Origin: Planctomycetaceae bacterium
GTDB lineage: Bacteria; Planctomycetota; Planctomycetia; Planctomycetales; Planctomycetaceae
DNA: 8,755 bases
Direction: 5' to 3'
NCBI GenBank assembly: GCA_020426085.1
Contig: JAGQQP010000143.1
Location: forward strand, 1-8,755
The translations under genes and the position numbers were made by a program. The notes under the pieces were generated by a model. It was not told where the DNA came from and made no database searches. It was given only the letters and a program-made list of their open reading frames with translations. How positions within the stretch are numbered: the stretch's first letter is position 1; each line of letters begins with the position of its first letter. Positions 6,964-8,755 of this stretch are shown here, piece by piece.

Positions 6964-7066
6964 AATCCAACTCAGGGTCCTAAAATGATCATATTTCAAT
7001 TACTTGATTTGCGTTTCAGAACTTCACTTCAGCGGGCGACAGCACCAGTTCTAACTTGCTACTTAT

Positions 7067-7078
7067 ACTATTAATAGT
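7067..7078. promoter_or_regulatory. Palindrome ACTATTAATAGT in the HPt/LptF intergenic region
   Basis: This is a perfect 12-bp palindrome, AT-rich, ~117 bp upstream of the HPt start and ~380 bp upstream of the permease start. It may be an operator or a -10-rich element. The long gap 6951-7458 otherwise shows only a second hairpin (7338-7368) and one doubtful mini-ORF. Confidence 0.3.
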
Positions 7079-7337
7079 TTGGGGGATTTCTCGTGCTTTA
7101 AAAAAGGTTCATTTATCCAATTTACCTGTGAAGTAATTCCGGCAGGAGAAATGAATGTACTGATTAAGCCAGATTTGCCGATACGTGATCTATCAAAACT
7201 AACGTAATCCACAGGATTTACAGAACACTCCACAGTAAACACAAGAACACGTACCCAGCGTCTGATATTGACTCAATCCGGGTTCTTGTCTTATACCCCT
7301 TCGGTGATTTTCAATATTCTCGACAGAGGGGTTCGTA

Positions 7338-7368
7338 TTGGTTCCAGAGTCGGGATTACCTGAACCAA
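7338..7368 (+). promoter_or_regulatory. Hairpin upstream of the LptF-type permease gene
   Basis: TTGGTT (7338-7343) pairs with AACCAA (7363-7368), and CAG (7345-7347) with CTG (7360-7362). This gives a 9-bp stem with one bulged C and a 12-nt loop. There is no T run after it. It lies ~90 bp before ATG 7459, so it may be a leader structure or a protein-binding site. Confidence 0.35.
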
Positions 7369-7416
7369 ATTTGATTCACTCCCATTTTCAGACTGATACC
7401 AGTTTGAGCTAAATCC

Positions 7417-7444
7417 TTGAATTCATTTTCTTTAGATCTAGATT
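7417..7444 (+). promoter_or_regulatory. Weak promoter candidate directly before the LptF-type permease gene
   Basis: TTGAAT (7417-7422), a 16-nt spacer and TAGATT (7439-7444) form a loose sigma-70-like pair. Transcription would begin only ~8 nt before ATG 7459, which has no Shine-Dalgarno (CCCTGCC precedes it). That would mean a nearly leaderless message; the real promoter may lie further upstream. Confidence 0.2.
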
Positions 7445-7458
7445 AACATATCCCTGCC

Positions 7459-8637
7459 ATGCGATTGTTACAGCGCTACGTTCTCTTCGAATTACTGCGC
7501 GTTTTCACACTCATGATTACAGTACTGACTGTCCTGCTGGTATTTGTTGGCGCGTTCCAACAGGCAACCAGCCAGGGTCTGGGTGTGATTCTGGTTTTAA
7601 AGATCCTGCCGTTCATCGTTCCCAGCATGCTCCCCTTTACGATTCCTGCGACCCTCCTGCTCACAGTCTGCGTGGTTTATGGTCGCATCGCAGGAGATCA
7701 GGAAATCACTGCCGCCAAGGCTGCGGGGATCAATGTGCTCTCACTCCTCTGGCCTTCTTTTATTCTGGGAGGCTTCCTGAGTCTTGGCTCGCTGATATTG
7801 AGTGACCAGATCATTCCCTGGGCAGAAAAAAATATCGAGAACACCATCGCCTGCGAACTTGAAACCATCTTCCTGGAAAAACTGCGTTCACAAAACCAGA
7901 TTCATGACCCGACCAGTGGAATCTCCATTACCGTCATGGGCGTGCGCGACAAAACCTTGCTCGTCCCCACATTTCGCTACTCGCCTCCCAACAAAAAACC
8001 CGTCCACCTTCAAGCGGAAGAAGCAACCCTGGAATTTGATCTCACCAACCAGCAGGTCATCCTGCACATTTCCAAGGGGCATATCGACTTCCCGGGAAAA
8101 CCGCGTTTCTTTGTCGAAAAAGATACATTTCCGTTCCCGCTTCCCAGTCAGACCACGATGGCCAAACCAAGGCACATGAGTGTGAAGTCCATCAAATCCG
8201 AGCTCGAAGAGCTCGAAGAGAAGAAAAACGAATTCGAATTTCAGCGTGACATCGAAGTTGCCATGCTGTTGGCGCTGGGAGATTTTGAGCACTTTCAGTC
8301 ACCAGAAGTCAACACGGATCTCCCCCAGAATCAGCTCCAGGAAAAACGCCAGAACAAACTCAAGACGGCTCTCTCCAGCCGTTTCGCTTTAAGCTGCAGC
8401 TGCTTCTTCTTTGTACTGGTGGGCTGCCCCTTCTCCATTGCCCAGGCACGCCGACAGTTCCTCACCAGCTTCTTTCTGGTGTTCCTGCCGATTCTGCTTT
8501 TTTATTACCCCATCGTTCTGCTGGCAATCAACCTCGCCAAGCTGGGCAAAATTGAACCAACCTGGTCGCTCTGGGTCGGCAATGCAGGACTGCTGATCAT
8601 CGCCATTCACATGTTGCGAAAAGTGCTGCGAAACTAA
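7459..8637 (+). CDS. LptF/LptG (YjgP/YjgQ) family permease, lipopolysaccharide export ABC system
   Basis: The family supplies the membrane subunits that, with the ATPase LptB, extract LPS from the inner membrane and pass it to LptC and LptA. The N-terminal RYVLFELLRVF matches the family's interfacial helix. Transmembrane segments lie at ~10-32, ~48-75 and ~93-113. A periplasmic beta-jellyroll region follows (~115-290), including a charged helix (ELEELEEKKNEFE) near its end. The last three segments are at ~308-326, ~332-354 and ~363-385. GDQEITAAKAAGI between segments 2 and 3 is the conserved cytoplasmic loop that contacts LptB. The length of 392 residues is slightly above the ~360 usual for the family. 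ATG 7459 is the only start after an in-frame TAA at 7444. I cannot tell LptF from LptG by eye; no partner permease, LptB or LptC is adjacent. Confidence 0.92.
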   Translation: MRLLQRYVLFELLRVFTLMITVLTVLLVFVGAFQQATSQGLGVILVLKILPFIVPSMLPFTIPATLLLTVCVVYGRIAGDQEITAAKAAGINVLSLLWPSFILGGFLSLGSLILSDQIIPWAEKNIENTIACELETIFLEKLRSQNQIHDPTSGISITVMGVRDKTLLVPTFRYSPPNKKPVHLQAEEATLEFDLTNQQVILHISKGHIDFPGKPRFFVEKDTFPFPLPSQTTMAKPRHMSVKSIKSELEELEEKKNEFEFQRDIEVAMLLALGDFEHFQSPEVNTDLPQNQLQEKRQNKLKTALSSRFALSCSCFFFVLVGCPFSIAQARRQFLTSFFLVFLPILLFYYPIVLLAINLAKLGKIEPTWSLWVGNAGLLIIAIHMLRKVLRN

Positions 8638-8755
8638 GAACCGGTCGAGTCGGCACTTTGCTTCTGGCGATCCCAGTCTGAGAAAAAGGTCGTCAGGCGT
8701 CGCGTTTCTCCAAAGATATACAACGCCGCCGAGATATGTCCCGCATCCAGCCAGA
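8634..8755 (-). CDS. C-terminal fragment of an unrecognised gene (start beyond window)
   Basis: The minus-strand frame is open for 39 full codons from the right edge to TAG (8636-8634). It contains WLDAGHISAALYIFGET and ends SDWDRQKQSADSTGS. The amino-acid mix looks like a real soluble protein, while the other two minus frames are shorter or less protein-like. Its stop codon overlaps the TAA of the permease gene (8635-8637), so the two genes converge and overlap tail to tail. Only the last ~39 residues are visible, so I cannot assign a family. Confidence 0.6.
   Translation of the reverse strand, partial: WLDAGHISAALYIFGETRRLTTFFSDWDRQKQSADSTGS

Noticed and set aside
7888..8292. 134-codon minus-strand ORF inside the permease gene
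   Set aside because: It is antisense to the periplasmic region of a well-supported LptF/LptG protein and has no domain or ribosome site.
1..8755. CRISPR array, insertion sequence, tRNA, rRNA, toxin-antitoxin or defence cluster
   Set aside because: I found no regularly spaced direct repeats apart from the coding Gly/Phe tract, no transposase motifs or terminal inverted repeats, and no cloverleaf-like or rRNA-like sequence.

Overview
The window looks like chromosomal DNA of a planctomycete, most like the Gimesia/Planctomyces branch. The evidence is a DUF1598 module joined to a Gly/Phe-rich tract and a secretin-type short domain, a small exported protein of a type I associate with this phylum, many exported proteins of unknown role, widely spaced genes on alternating strands, and a moderate GC content outside the first ~440 bases. 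The genus is inference from sequence style; no rRNA or other marker is present.

Layout. 1-2960 (minus) is a large exported protein running off the left edge: signal peptide, von Willebrand A domain with an intact MIDAS, TPR-like and Gln-rich coiled-coil region, secretin/TonB short (STN)-like domain, (G)nF low-complexity tract, then the start of DUF1598. No complete ORF call is possible because its stop lies outside the window, but the frame is open across all 986 codons read. 2961-3487 is a divergent intergenic region with several dyad symmetries. 3488-5503 (plus) is a membrane-anchored HExxH zinc metallopeptidase resembling the M30 hyicolysin type. 5510-5995 (minus) is a small exported protein of unknown function, tail-to-tail with the peptidase. 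5996-6283 is a divergent regulatory region with two palindromes. 6284-6616 (plus) is a small helical protein of unknown function. 6636-6950 (minus) is a stand-alone histidine phosphotransfer (HPt) protein. 6951-7458 is a long gene-poor stretch with two hairpins and one possible mini-ORF. 7459-8637 (plus) is an LptF/LptG-family lipopolysaccharide export permease. 8634-8755 (minus) is the C-terminal end of an unrecognised gene whose stop codon overlaps the permease stop.

How the genes relate. No operon is visible: every neighbouring pair is divergent or convergent. The common theme is the cell envelope (exported vWA/STN/DUF1598 protein, anchored protease, small exported protein, LPS permease), plus one phosphorelay component. 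I see no mobile element, CRISPR array, tRNA, rRNA or defence system.

The most notable signal is a sharp composition step inside the first gene. The DUF1598 part (1-420) is 65.5% GC by my count, while the part just beyond the Gly/Phe tract (661-1080) is 46.7%. The step falls on a 21-bp-period repeat. This is either a real domain acquisition across a low-complexity linker or an assembly chimera made at the repeat, and it should be resolved before the fusion protein is taken at face value.
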